Counted from the stretch's first letter, positions 7,974 to 17,094 are shown. The stretch: 64,000 nt of DNA from Pseudomonas sp. IPO3778 (GCF_013386825.1 NZ_JACARC010000066.1:1-64000), one strand, 5' to 3'. Numbers and translations: made by a program. Notes: generated from the sequence alone by a model not told the origin.

Positions 7974-8471
7974 ATTATGGGTGTTCCTACAAATGACACG
8001 GTTAAGAACCGTGCAACGTTAAAACGTTCCAGTGACGCTGATCACCATTGATCAAACGAAGAACCCGACTGGAACAAAGCAGCCAGTTTGAAGCGCTAAT
8101 TAAGTTTGGCGCGCTTGGGCTGGCAGGTAGGTACTTAGGAGGGCAGGCAACACAACAGGGGCAAAGGTTCTGGGCCCGGGGTGAAGATCCTGATCAATTT
8201 GCAGGTTGGTTCGGTCAGCGTATGGAAACTTCGCGACACCCTTTGCATTGTTCAAAGGCTGTGTCGTCGCAAGTGATACCTGGAAACCATCGAGGTGGTC
8301 GATCCCTTTTTGTCGGCGGTGCCGTGAGGGAGTTGTTCGACCAGAATTGACTTTCAGCTTGGTACTAACGCCGCGGATAGTAACGGATTGAAACGTGGAA
8401 AGAAAGTGTGCTAGGCAAAAAACTTTTCTGTCCTTGGTACGCCGGTAACAGTACTGAGGCCGCCGCCTGAC

Positions 8472-8497
8472 AAAAAAACGCGGTTGATATAACCGCG
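8472..8497 (-). terminator. Orphan leftward intrinsic terminator
   Basis: On the minus strand CGCGGTT-ATATC-AACCGCG is followed by seven T. The stem is perfect (7 bp). No protein gene ends here on that strand, so it implies an unannotated leftward transcript. Confidence 0.7.
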
Positions 8498-8683
8498 AGG
8501 TGGGTAGTTGTGCACATTGGTTGCGCCGTGTGTAACCGCCCTGACATACGCCCCGCAATGCTCCCGGGTGCCTGTAACTAAAATTTAAGTCAATGAAAAA
8601 TAGAGCTTTTTTTTATTGGTGAAAAAATCGTCAGTTTGACTGCGGCCCCCGTTCCATGGGCCTTTGCGAGAGTTACAGAACGG

Positions 8684-8718
8684 TTGTCCACTGAGTTATC
8701 CACAGGTTCTGTGGATTG
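8684..8718. promoter_or_regulatory. DnaA-box-like cluster with perfect dyad
   Basis: TTATCCACA at 8696-8704 equals the DnaA-box consensus. It is part of the perfect dyad ATCCACAG-GTT-CTGTGGAT (8698-8716). A weaker direct match TTGTCCACT lies at 8684-8692, and the reverse arm gives TGTGGATTG (8710-8718). It sits about 105 bases upstream of the Sel1-like gene. Confidence 0.45.
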
Positions 8719-8822
8719 TCCCAAGCGCTTGCTCTAGAACGGGCGTGCAGGCTTTTTTCAGCTTTACCTGTGCGAAAAAAAGAGTAGAGTGGCGCGCCTT
8801 CCGTTCTGTCCCACAGTGCTTT

Positions 8823-9146
8823 ATGAAGTTTCGCTCAGTATCACCTTCTGTTACCGACAGCCCCCAAGTTGTTACCGCACCCAAGCGTTTCTCCCTGAAA
8901 GTTGCCTTGTGGTTGCTCGACAGCCCGCGCCTGAGCCACAGCCCCAACGTCAAGCATTTTGCCGGGCACTTGCTCAAGCAGCCGGCACGCGCGGGCGTGG
9001 TCGTGGCGCAAAGCCGTCTGGGCCAGTTGATGTGCCGCGAGTGCGGCAACGCCCGGGACCGCCGCATCGGCCACGACCTGCTGCGCCAGGCCGCCCGCGC
9101 CGGCGACCGCATCGCCCAGCGTGAACTGGGCCAGATCGAAGACTGA
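8823..9146 (+). CDS. Small Sel1-repeat-like protein, 107 aa
   Basis: A 107-residue protein starting MKFRSVSPSVTDSPQVVTAP. It has two short alpha-alpha repeats ending in LGQLMCRECGNARDRR and LLRQAARAGDRIAQRELGQ, which resemble degenerate Sel1/TPR units used for protein contacts. A longer frame begins upstream, but the ATG at 8823 matches the start I remember for pseudomonad homologues and avoids the regulatory dyad. The C-x2-C pair could bind metal (inference). It lies 61 bases before rmuC and may be co-transcribed with it. Confidence 0.7.
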   Translation: MKFRSVSPSVTDSPQVVTAPKRFSLKVALWLLDSPRLSHSPNVKHFAGHLLKQPARAGVVVAQSRLGQLMCRECGNARDRRIGHDLLRQAARAGDRIAQRELGQIED

Positions 9147-9207
9147 GCTGTCCTCAATGCGCAGGCTTGGTTAACCTTCCTCTTTTCGGGTGACGGCAGG
9201 AATCGCT

Positions 9208-10686
9208 ATGGCTTTTGACTGGACCAGTGTTGCGCTGGGTCTCGCCGGTGCAGCATTGCCGCTATTGGGCCTGTGCTGGCAGATCCAGCGAAAACTGACG
9301 GCGCGGACGGCCGGCTGGGAGTTGCTCGAAGAGCGCCTGGCCACCGCGCAACTGGCCCAGGAAGGGCTCGCCGCGCAGTTGGACGCCAGCCGTGACGAAA
9401 TCAGCGACCTGAGCCAGGCCAACGCCGCCAAGCAAGCTGACCTGGCGGCCGTACGCCGCGAAGTCGAACTGCTGCAGATCGACCGCGACAACGCCCGCGA
9501 CGCCGCCCACGCCTGGAACCTCGACCGTTCCGCCAAGGAAACCGAACTGCGCCGCCTGGACGCCCTGGCTGCGTCCCTGCGCGCCGAGTTGCGCGAGCAG
9601 CAGGAAAGCCACCAGCAACGCCTCAGTGACCTGCAAGGCTCCCGCGATGAGCTACGCGCGCAGTTTGCCGAGCTGGCCGGCAAGATCTTCGACGAGCGCG
9701 AGCAGCGTTTCGCCGAAACCAGCCAGCAACGCCTCGGCCAATTGCTCGACCCGCTCAAGGAGCGCATCCAGTCGTTCGAAAAGCGCGTCGAAGAAAGCTA
9801 CCAGAGCGAAGCCCGCGAGCGGTTTTCCCTGGCTAAGGAGCTGGAGCGCCTGCAACAGCTGAACCTGCGCCTCTCCGATGAAGCCACCAACTTGACGCGT
9901 GCCCTCAAGGGCCAGAAAACCCAGGGCAACTGGGGCGAATTGATTCTGGAGCGGGTGCTGGAACACGCCGGTTTGGAGAAGGGCCGCGAGTACCAGACCC
10001 AGGTCAACCTCAAGGGCCCGGATGGCGAGCGCTTTCAGCCCGACGTGTTGATCATGCTGCCGGGTGACAAGCAGGTGGTGGTGGACTCCAAGGTCAGCCT
10101 GACTGCCTATCAACAGTACGTTTCCGAGGACGATCAAGCGATCGGCCAGGCGGCCCTGAAGCAACACGTGCTGTCGTTGCGTAACCACGTCAAAGGCTTG
10201 GCCGGCAAAGACTACAAGCGCCTGGAAGGCCTGCACAGCCTGGATTTCGTGCTGCTGTTCGTGCCCATCGAAGCCGCGTTTTCGGCAGCGCTGCAAGCCG
10301 AGCCGAATCTGTTCCAGGAGGCGTTCGACCGCAATATCGTCATCGTCAGCCCGACCACGTTGCTGGCCACCTTGCGGGTGATCGACAGCCTGTGGAAACA
10401 GGAGCGGCAAAGCCAGAACGCCCGGGAAATCGCCGAGCGCGCCGGTTGGCTGTACGACAAGTTCGTGCTGTTTATCCAGGACCTGGACGAGGTGGGCAAC
10501 CGTCTGCAGCAGTTGGACAAAGCCTACAGCGCTGCGCGGAACAAGCTGACAGATGGACGTGGAAACCTGGTCAGCCGTATCGAGCAATTAAAGCTGCTCG
10601 GCGCCCGCGCCAGTAAAAGCCTGCCGGCCGACCTGCTGGAGCGGGCGATGACTGATGAAGACGGCGTGGCGCAGTTGCCGGAATAG
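9208..10686 (+). CDS. rmuC: DNA recombination protein RmuC homologue
   Basis: A 492-residue protein with an N-terminal transmembrane segment (about residues 7-23), a long coiled coil (about 30-230) and the RmuC nuclease-like domain. The domain shows GNWGELILERVLEHAGLEKG, VVVDSKVSL and VSPTTLLATLRVI. In E. coli rmuC limits inversions at short inverted repeats, and it has been linked to defence against foreign DNA. ATG 9208 is preferred over the upstream GTG because CAGGAA lies five bases before it. Confidence 0.92.
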   Translation: MAFDWTSVALGLAGAALPLLGLCWQIQRKLTARTAGWELLEERLATAQLAQEGLAAQLDASRDEISDLSQANAAKQADLAAVRREVELLQIDRDNARDAAHAWNLDRSAKETELRRLDALAASLRAELREQQESHQQRLSDLQGSRDELRAQFAELAGKIFDEREQRFAETSQQRLGQLLDPLKERIQSFEKRVEESYQSEARERFSLAKELERLQQLNLRLSDEATNLTRALKGQKTQGNWGELILERVLEHAGLEKGREYQTQVNLKGPDGERFQPDVLIMLPGDKQVVVDSKVSLTAYQQYVSEDDQAIGQAALKQHVLSLRNHVKGLAGKDYKRLEGLHSLDFVLLFVPIEAAFSAALQAEPNLFQEAFDRNIVIVSPTTLLATLRVIDSLWKQERQSQNAREIAERAGWLYDKFVLFIQDLDEVGNRLQQLDKAYSAARNKLTDGRGNLVSRIEQLKLLGARASKSLPADLLERAMTDEDGVAQLPE

Positions 10687-10698
10687 TCACCGGCCTTT

Positions 10699-10785
10699 GT
10701 GGGAGCTGGCTTGCCTGCGATAGCATCAACTCGGTCTCACTTCAGAGACCGAGCTGCCTGCATCGCAGGCAAGCCAGAGCCCACA
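10699..10785. repeat. Paired inverted REP elements
   Basis: GTGGGAGCTGGCTTGCCTGCGAT and the near-complementary ATCGCAGGCAAGCCAGAGCCCAC face each other around an inner CTCGGTCTC/GAGACCGAG stem. The element sits between convergent rmuC and the hybrid-kinase gene and probably works as a bidirectional terminator and mRNA 3'-end stabiliser. Confidence 0.8.
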
Positions 10786-10788
10786 GGG

Positions 10789-13700
10789 CTAAAGCGGCAG
10801 ATGCCGGCTCAACAACGCCCGCAACGCCGCCGGCTTCACTGGCTTGGCCAAGTAGTCGAGCCCCGCCGCATGCACCTGAGCCACCATCTCCGGCCGCCCG
10901 TCGGCACTGATCACCACCCCCGGAATCGGCTCCGCCAGTTGCGCCCGCAGCCAGCCCATTAATTCGGTGCCGGTTTCGCCGTGGTCCAGGTGGTAATCCA
11001 CCAGGGCCAACTGCGGCCGCACACCCTCGGCCAGCAGCGCGGCACATTGCGCCTGGTCGCGGGCGGTCCAGACCTCACACCCCCAGCGCGTCAGCAAACT
11101 GCGCATACCGATCAGGATGCTTTCTTCGTTATCCACACACAGCACCTGCGCCCCACTCAACGGTTGGCCGCTTTCCAGTGCCGGCTTGGCGGGGGCGCTG
11201 ACCTGTGAGCGCGCCAGCGGCACGCGTACGCTGAAAACGCTGCCCTTGCCCGGCCATGAGCGCACGCTCAAGCGGTGCCCGAGCACGCGGCACAGGCCGT
11301 CGGCAATCGCCAGGCCCAGGCCCAGGCCTTTTTCTGCACGGGTCTGGTGGCTGTCCAGGCGTTTGAATTCTTCGAAGATGACTTTCTGCTTATCCTGGGG
11401 AATGCCTGGCCCACGGTCCCACACCTCAAGGCACAGTTCACCGCGACGGCGCCGGACACCCAGCAGCACCGGCCCGTCGGCATACCGGAACGCGTTGGTG
11501 AGGAAGTTCTGCAGCACCCGCCGCAGCAACTTGATGTCACTGTCGACCCGCAAGCGACTGCCCCGCAGCCGGAAGCGCAAACCCTGTTCCTGGGCCAGCG
11601 CCTTGAACTCGGCGCCCAACGTATCAAACAGTTCGTTGAGCACGAAGGGTTGGCGCTGCGGGTTGATCTTGCCGTTTTCCAGGCGCGAGATATCCAGCAG
11701 GTCGCTGATCAGGTCTTCTGCTGAACGCAGCGAACTGTCCAGGTGCTGCACCAGTTGCCGGGCATCTGGCGACATGCCGTCGTTCTGGTGGGAGAGGGCG
11801 GCGGAGAACAGCCGCGCGGCGTTCAATGGCTGCATCAGGTCGTGACTGACCGCCGCGAGGAACCGGGTTTTCGACTGGCTGGCCGTCTCGGCGACGCCCT
11901 TGGCATCGGTCAGGGCGACGTTGAGCTGCGACAGTTCATGGGTCCGCTCGGTCACCCGCTGCTCCAGCCCTTCGTTTGCCTCGGTCAACGCTTGCTCGGC
12001 TTCGCGGAACGCGGTGATGTCGGTGAAGCTCATGACAAACCCGCCGCCCGGCATCGGGTTGCCGATCAGCTCGATTACCCGGCCATTGGGAAACAGCCGT
12101 TCGGAGGTATGCGCACGGCCCTGGCGCATCCAGTGCAGACGGCGCGCCACGTGCACTTCCGCCTCGCCCGGGCCGCACAGCCCGCGCTCGGCGTTGTAGC
12201 GAATAATGTCGGCAATCGGCCGGCCCACGCTGATCAGGCCTTCGGGGTAATTGAACAACTCCAGGTATCGCCGGTTCCACGCCACCAGCCGCAGGGACTG
12301 GTCCACCACGCTGATGCCCTGGGTGATGTTTTCGATCGCGCCTTGCAGCAATGCTCGGTTGAACTGCAGCACTTCCGACGCTTCGTCGGCGATGCGTACT
12401 ACATCTTCCAACTGCATTTCCCGGCCTTCAATGGCGGCTTTCACCACCGCCCGGGTTGACGATGCACCGAGTACACCGGCCAGCAGGCGTTCGGTGTGGG
12501 CGATCCAATCGTTGTCGGCGTTCTGGTTGGGGTTGAAGCCTTTGCCCTGGCGATAGGCGAAGCGCACGAAACTCTGGTGAGCCCGTTCTTCGCCGACAAA
12601 CCGCGCGGCCAGGCTGAGCAGATCGTTGATCTGCACCGAGAGCATGGAGCGGGCGCTGGCCCGCTGGCTGGTTTCCTGGCCGATAAAACGCCCGGCTTGC
12701 CAGTGTTCCGACACCCGCGTACGCGAGAGCATCGAGACCCACACGAACAAGGTGAAGTTACCCGCCAGGGAAAATACGGTGCCCAGCGTCAGAGACGTTA
12801 CAGACAAGCCCAGCGGGTGCGAATGCAGCCACGTCATGCCCGGGAAAAGGCTGAATGACCAGCCCAGACTTTTCGCGGTGACCGGCAGGACCAAGGTGTA
12901 GAACCACAGGAACGTACCCGCCGCCAATCCGGCAAACACGCCGCGCCGGTTGGCCTGTTTCCAGTACAGCGCGCCGAGCATCGCCGGTGCCAGCTGGGTT
13001 ACGGCGGCGAAGGCTATCTGGCCAATGGTTGCAAGGCTCGCAGAGGAACCCAGCAGCCGATAACTGACGTAAGCCAGCAGCAGAATGATGACAATACTGA
13101 CCCGGCGCACCGACAGCATCCAGTGACGGAAGACCTCGAACGGCCGCTCGGCGCTGGAACGGCGCAGCAGCCACGGCAGCAGCATGTCGTTGGAGACCAT
13201 GGTCGACAGCGCGATGCTCGCGACGATCACCATGCCTGTGGCCGCCGAGGCACCGCCGATAAACGCCAGCACCGCGAGGGCCGGATGGGCCTCGGCCAGC
13301 GGCAGGCTGATCACGTAGGAATCCGGCAATACCGAGCCCGGCAGCAGCATCTTGCCGCCGAGGGCAATCGGGATCACGAACAGTGCGGCGAGGATCAGGT
13401 ACGCCGGGAACACCCACTTGGCCAGGCGCAGGTCCTGGGGGTCGATATTCTCCACCACGGTGACGTGGAACTGCCGGGGCAGGCAGATGATCGCCATCAT
13501 CGCCACGCCAGTTTGCACCACCATCGAAGGCCAGTTGACGGTCTCTTTCCAGTACTCCTCCAGCCGCGGCGCGAGCAACGCCTGGCTGAACAAGTCGTCG
13601 AAACCGTCGTATAGCCCGTAGGTCACAAACGCACCAACGGCGAGAAACGCGAACAGCTTGACCAGGGATTCAAAGGCAATTGCCAGCACCATGCCTCGGT

Positions 13701-14274
13701 GGTGTTCCGTGGCGTCCAGGTTGCGCGTACCAAACACAATGGTGAACAGCGCCAGTACCAGCGACACAATCAGCGCCGTGTCCTGGGCGCGGGTGCCGGT
13801 GGTGTCGGCGCTGGTACCGATCAGCAGGTTCACCCCCAGCACGATGCCTTTGAGCTGCAAGGCAATATAAGGCAGGACGCCCACCAGGCAGATCAGCGCC
13901 ACTACCACCGCCAGCGATTGGGATTTGCCATAACGGGCGGCGATAAAGTCGGCGATGGAGGTGATGTTTTCCTGCTTGCTGATCAGCACCATCTTCTGCA
14001 GGACCCACGGCGCCAGCACCAACAGCAGCACCGGCCCCAGGTAGATCGGTAAAAACGCCCATAACTGTTCCGCCGCCTGGCCTACGGCACCAAAGAAGGT
14101 CCAGCTGGTGCAATACACCGCCAGCGACAGGCTATACACCCAGGCACGCATCCGCGGTGGCAACGGCGCATGGCGACGGTCACCGTAAAAGGCGATGGCA
14201 AACATAATGGCCATATAGGCCAGGGCAACGGCGGCGATCAGCCCGCTGGACAGCGTCATGAGAACTCCAGACAT
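10789..14274 (-). CDS. mxtR: SSS-domain hybrid sensor histidine kinase/response regulator (MxtR/CrbS type)
   Basis: An 1161-residue inner-membrane sensor. Residues 1 to about 500 are a sodium:solute-symporter-like module with about 13 helices. A PAS domain follows near 620-740, then HisKA with phospho-acceptor H811 (AAVSHDLMQPLN), a HATPase domain (DRGPGIPQDK, KGLGLGLAI) and a C-terminal receiver with D1093 (LALVDYHLDHG). This order matches MxtR/CrbS, which with ErdR/CrbR controls acetyl-CoA synthetase and carbon use. CbrA is similar but lacks the receiver. No cognate regulator lies next to it. The symbol is by architecture. Confidence 0.8.
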   Translation of the reverse strand: MSGVLMTLSSGLIAAVALAYMAIMFAIAFYGDRRHAPLPPRMRAWVYSLSLAVYCTSWTFFGAVGQAAEQLWAFLPIYLGPVLLLVLAPWVLQKMVLISKQENITSIADFIAARYGKSQSLAVVVALICLVGVLPYIALQLKGIVLGVNLLIGTSADTTGTRAQDTALIVSLVLALFTIVFGTRNLDATEHHRGMVLAIAFESLVKLFAFLAVGAFVTYGLYDGFDDLFSQALLAPRLEEYWKETVNWPSMVVQTGVAMMAIICLPRQFHVTVVENIDPQDLRLAKWVFPAYLILAALFVIPIALGGKMLLPGSVLPDSYVISLPLAEAHPALAVLAFIGGASAATGMVIVASIALSTMVSNDMLLPWLLRRSSAERPFEVFRHWMLSVRRVSIVIILLLAYVSYRLLGSSASLATIGQIAFAAVTQLAPAMLGALYWKQANRRGVFAGLAAGTFLWFYTLVLPVTAKSLGWSFSLFPGMTWLHSHPLGLSVTSLTLGTVFSLAGNFTLFVWVSMLSRTRVSEHWQAGRFIGQETSQRASARSMLSVQINDLLSLAARFVGEERAHQSFVRFAYRQGKGFNPNQNADNDWIAHTERLLAGVLGASSTRAVVKAAIEGREMQLEDVVRIADEASEVLQFNRALLQGAIENITQGISVVDQSLRLVAWNRRYLELFNYPEGLISVGRPIADIIRYNAERGLCGPGEAEVHVARRLHWMRQGRAHTSERLFPNGRVIELIGNPMPGGGFVMSFTDITAFREAEQALTEANEGLEQRVTERTHELSQLNVALTDAKGVAETASQSKTRFLAAVSHDLMQPLNAARLFSAALSHQNDGMSPDARQLVQHLDSSLRSAEDLISDLLDISRLENGKINPQRQPFVLNELFDTLGAEFKALAQEQGLRFRLRGSRLRVDSDIKLLRRVLQNFLTNAFRYADGPVLLGVRRRRGELCLEVWDRGPGIPQDKQKVIFEEFKRLDSHQTRAEKGLGLGLAIADGLCRVLGHRLSVRSWPGKGSVFSVRVPLARSQVSAPAKPALESGQPLSGAQVLCVDNEESILIGMRSLLTRWGCEVWTARDQAQCAALLAEGVRPQLALVDYHLDHGETGTELMGWLRAQLAEPIPGVVISADGRPEMVAQVHAAGLDYLAKPVKPAALRALLSRHLPL

Positions 14275-14379
14275 AAGAACGCCCGGGCATTCCCGGCCCG
14301 GGCGAACAGTCTCGCATGATGCTTGGCGTTAGTCAGTGTCGACCAAGGTCGGAGCGTGGTGTGATGTCGCAGCCCACAC

Positions 14380-15126
14380 TCAGGCGCCGAAACCACCGTC
14401 GATGGTCAGGCTGGCACCGGTGATATAGCCGGCTTCAGGGCCCACCAGGTAAGCGACGAAGCTGGCGATCTCTTCCACGTGGCCATAACGGCCCACGGCC
14501 ATTAAACCGATCAGGCTCTCGGCGAAATCACTGTTTGCCGGGTTCATGTCGGTGTCCACCGGGCCTGGCTGCACATTATTGATGGTAATGCCACGGGGTC
14601 CGAGGTCCCGGGCCAGGCCTTTGGTCAGGCCTACCAGCGCCGATTTGCTCATGGCATACGGGCCACCACCGGCAAACGGCATGCGGTCGGCGTTGGTGCT
14701 GCCGATGTTGATGATGCGCCCACCTTCACCCATGTGCCGCGCGGCTTCCTGGGTGGCGACAAACACGCTGCGTACGTTGATGGCCAGGGTGCGGTCGAAG
14801 TCTTCCAGTGTGAAATCTTCCAGTGGGCCGACGGCCAGCACGCCGGCGTTGTTCACCAGAATATCCAGGCGCCCGAATGCCTTGACGGTGGCGTTGACGG
14901 CACTGCGGATGGCGTCTGCGTCGGCGCTGTCGGCATGAATCGCCAGGGCTTTGCCGCCTTCGCTGATCACGCTGTTCTGCAATTCTTCAGCCTTGGCGGC
15001 CGAACTCACGTAGGTAAAAGCGACAGCTGCGCCCTGTGCGGCCAGGCGTTTAACGATGGCGGCGCCGATACCGCGAGAGCCGCCCTGGATCAAGGCGACT
15101 TTGCCGCTGAGGTTCTGTGTGGTCAT
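14380..15126 (-). CDS. SDR-family oxidoreductase
   Basis: A 248-residue classical short-chain dehydrogenase. It has a glycine-rich cofactor site GGSRGIGAAI, the NNAG motif (LDILVNNAGVL), a catalytic Ser in GSTN with Tyr/Lys in YAMSKSALVGL, and the PG motif (NVQPGPVDTDMNP). The sequence is close to 3-oxoacyl-ACP-reductase-like SDRs that use NADP(H), but the substrate is unknown. The start at 15126 follows GGAGAACGAC; the longer frame adds only four residues. It is divergent from a LysR gene that probably regulates it. Confidence 0.88.
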   Translation of the reverse strand: MTTQNLSGKVALIQGGSRGIGAAIVKRLAAQGAAVAFTYVSSAAKAEELQNSVISEGGKALAIHADSADADAIRSAVNATVKAFGRLDILVNNAGVLAVGPLEDFTLEDFDRTLAINVRSVFVATQEAARHMGEGGRIINIGSTNADRMPFAGGGPYAMSKSALVGLTKGLARDLGPRGITINNVQPGPVDTDMNPANSDFAESLIGLMAVGRYGHVEEIASFVAYLVGPEAGYITGASLTIDGGFGA

Positions 15127-15213
15127 GTCGTTCTCCAAAAGGTGTGTTGAGGTTGGAATCGAGTATCGACCTCCCTCGGCGCCCCCGGTAGACCGTGAAT
15201 GCTATAGTCTGTG

Positions 15214-15228
15214 TAAACCAAAAGTTTA
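15214..15228. promoter_or_regulatory. LysR-type interrupted dyad between SDR and lysR
   Basis: TAAAC-CAAAA-GTTTA is a perfect 5-bp-arm dyad in the 114-base divergent gap, 12 bases before the LysR ATG. An AT-rich interrupted dyad here is the expected autoregulatory and target-activation site of a LysR protein. Confidence 0.5.
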
Positions 15229-15240
15229 GAATAGGGCGAT

Positions 15241-16164
15241 ATGGAAAGCTTTGGCAGTATCGAATGCTTCGTGCGCAGCGCTGAAGGTGGCAGCTTTGCC
15301 GAAGCCGCCCGGCACCTGAGCCTCACCCCGGCGGCCGTGGGCAAAAGCGTGGCCAAGCTGGAGGCGCGCCTCGGTGTAAGGCTTTTCCAGCGTAGCACCC
15401 GGCGCCTGACCCTGACCGAGGCCGGCAAGCTGTTCCTGGAAGAAGTCAGCGGCAGCCTCACCACCATTCAAAATGCCGTGGCCAACCTGGCCAGCGCCGA
15501 AGGGCGGCCGGTGGGCACGCTGAAAGTGAGCATGGGCACGGTGTTCGGCAACCGTTATGTGGTGCCGTTGCTGGGGGAGTTTTTAAAGCGTTTTCCTGAC
15601 ATCAACCCCGACTGGCATTTCGATAACCGCCAGGTGGACCTGATCGGCCAAGGCTTCGATGCGGCGATCGGCGGTGGTTTCGAGCTGCCCCAGGGCGTGG
15701 TCGCGCGCAAGCTGGCACCGGCGCACCGGATCCTGCTGGCTTCACCGGAGTACCTCGCCAAACGCAAGCCGGTGAACGCGCCCGAGGACTTGGCACTGTG
15801 CAACGGCATCCTGATCCGCTCACCGCAAACCGGGCGCGTGCGTTCCTGGCAACTCACCCACCGCAACCGCGAGCAACGCCCCCTGGTGCTCAAACCACGC
15901 ATGACCATGAGCGACTCCGGCGCCGCCTGCTGCGCCAGCGCCCAAGGCCTGGGGATTGCGCTGGTCAGCATGCCGATGGCGGTGCCGTATCTGGACGTTG
16001 GTCAACTGGTGCGGGTGCTGCCCGACTGGTACGTGGACGACGGCAACATCTCGCTGTATTACGCCGAACACAAACTGCTGCCCGGCAAGACCCGCGCGTT
16101 TGTGGATTTCATCCTGGAGCAGTTTGTCGAGCGCGAGCTGGGGCAGCGGTTCAGTGCCATTTGA
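15241..16164 (+). CDS. LysR-family transcriptional regulator
   Basis: A 307-residue regulator with an N-terminal winged HTH (SFAEAARHLSLTPAAVGKSVAKLE, about residues 20-43) and a substrate-binding effector domain (about 90-300). The subgroup resembles CrgA/DmlR-like regulators beside oxidoreductases. AGGGCGAT gives its ribosome-binding site. Divergence from the SDR gene and the dyad between them suggest it controls that gene. The inducer is unknown. Confidence 0.88.
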   Translation: MESFGSIECFVRSAEGGSFAEAARHLSLTPAAVGKSVAKLEARLGVRLFQRSTRRLTLTEAGKLFLEEVSGSLTTIQNAVANLASAEGRPVGTLKVSMGTVFGNRYVVPLLGEFLKRFPDINPDWHFDNRQVDLIGQGFDAAIGGGFELPQGVVARKLAPAHRILLASPEYLAKRKPVNAPEDLALCNGILIRSPQTGRVRSWQLTHRNREQRPLVLKPRMTMSDSGAACCASAQGLGIALVSMPMAVPYLDVGQLVRVLPDWYVDDGNISLYYAEHKLLPGKTRAFVDFILEQFVERELGQRFSAI

Positions 16165-16182
16165 TCCTGGCGGGGATCAAAA

Positions 16183-16343
16183 TGTGGGAGCGGGCTTGCT
16201 GTGGTGAGCGGGCTTGCTGTGGCGAGCGGGCTTGCCCCGCGTTGGGCTGCGAAGCAGCCCCATCAATCGGTGGTGAGCCCGACGGGGGGCAAGCCCCCTC
16301 ACCACAGGACAAGCCCCTCTCCACAGCAAGTCCGCTCCCACAT
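16183..16343. repeat. REP-type inverted repeat block
   Basis: Three tandem copies of (A)GCGGGCTTGC lead into a TTGGGCTGCGAAGCAGCCCCA hairpin. The other side returns with GGCAAGCCCC, GACAAGCCCC and a GCAAGTCCGCTCCCACAT arm. It lies between convergent lysR and the racemase-family gene and probably terminates both. Confidence 0.75.
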
Positions 16344-16352
16344 GTTGGATCT

Positions 16353-17081
16353 TCAGCGCCCGAACTTGCCCGGCCAGCCGATGACTTTCTTCGGCCTCGG
16401 CGTCGCATACGTGCGGATCTTCGAAGTTGACAGGCCCAGACGTACCAAGCCTTCGGCAATGGTTACAGCCGAAGTCACCCCGTCCACCACCGGCACGCCC
16501 GTGCGATAGCGAATCTGTTCATCCAGCCCGGCCATGCCGCCGCAGCCCAGGCAGATCACTTCGGCCTTGTCTTCGCTGATCGCCAACTCGGCCTGGCGCA
16601 CGATGGCTTCCATGGCCCGCAGCGGGTCTTCCTCCAGTTCCAGTACCGCCATGCCGCTGGCCCGCACCGATGCGCAACGCTGGTACAAGCCGGCGAGTTT
16701 CAGCCGGTCCTCGATCAGCGGCACGGTGCGGTCCAGGGTGGTCACCACCGAGTAGGCGTGCCCGAGAAACATCGCGGTGCTGGCGGCCGCTTCGGTGATG
16801 TCCACCACCGGCACGTTGAGCAGCTCCTGCAAGCCTTCGCGGCCATGCTCGCCGTAGCCGGCCTGAATCACCGCATCGAACGGCTGATCGTAGGCCATGA
16901 CCCGGTCCATCACGGCGATGGCCGCCAGGTAGCTTTCGAAATTGCCTTCCACCGATTCGGCACCGAAAAACGGGGTCAGGCCGACGATCTCGGTGCCGGG
17001 GGACGCCACCGCCCGTGCCTGTCTGGCGATGGCCTCGGTGATGGACTCGGTGGTGTTGACGTTGACCACAAGGATGCGCAT
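16353..17081 (-). CDS. Asp/Glu/hydantoin racemase-family protein with a single catalytic cysteine
   Basis: A 242-residue two-lobed enzyme of the Asp/Glu/hydantoin racemase superfamily. The second catalytic cysteine is present (C180 in CLGCGGMAGL; C177 is close by). The first, expected near residue 76 in hydantoin and allantoin racemases, is glycine here (QAGYGEHG, G75). This one-cysteine arrangement resembles arylmalonate decarboxylase more than a two-base racemase. It follows an NCS1 permease by 13 bases, so the substrate is probably an imported hydantoin, allantoin or related ring compound. Confidence 0.8.
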   Translation of the reverse strand: MRILVVNVNTTESITEAIARQARAVASPGTEIVGLTPFFGAESVEGNFESYLAAIAVMDRVMAYDQPFDAVIQAGYGEHGREGLQELLNVPVVDITEAAASTAMFLGHAYSVVTTLDRTVPLIEDRLKLAGLYQRCASVRASGMAVLELEEDPLRAMEAIVRQAELAISEDKAEVICLGCGGMAGLDEQIRYRTGVPVVDGVTSAVTIAEGLVRLGLSTSKIRTYATPRPKKVIGWPGKFGR

Positions 17082-17094
17082 GGAATGTCCTTAC

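Larger units (their letters stand above)
7974..8822. other. 849-base gap without a supported protein gene
   Basis: Open frames here have no good start, no family resemblance and overlap a terminator, so I reject them as genes. The gap holds the leader dyad of the 74-residue gene, a leftward intrinsic terminator (8472-8497), an AT-rich block (8580-8635) that could hold promoters, and a DnaA-box-like dyad (8684-8718). It could encode a leftward small RNA. Confidence 0.5.

Noticed and set aside
8100..8558. A 152-codon minus-strand frame in the 8-kb gap.
   Set aside because: It contains the intrinsic terminator at 8472-8497 within its frame and has no recognisable sequence or ribosome-binding site.
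10699..10785. Repeated palindromic units across the window as a possible CRISPR or phage attachment site.
   Set aside because: They occur as isolated inverted pairs between genes, without spacers, cas genes or integrases, which is the REP pattern.
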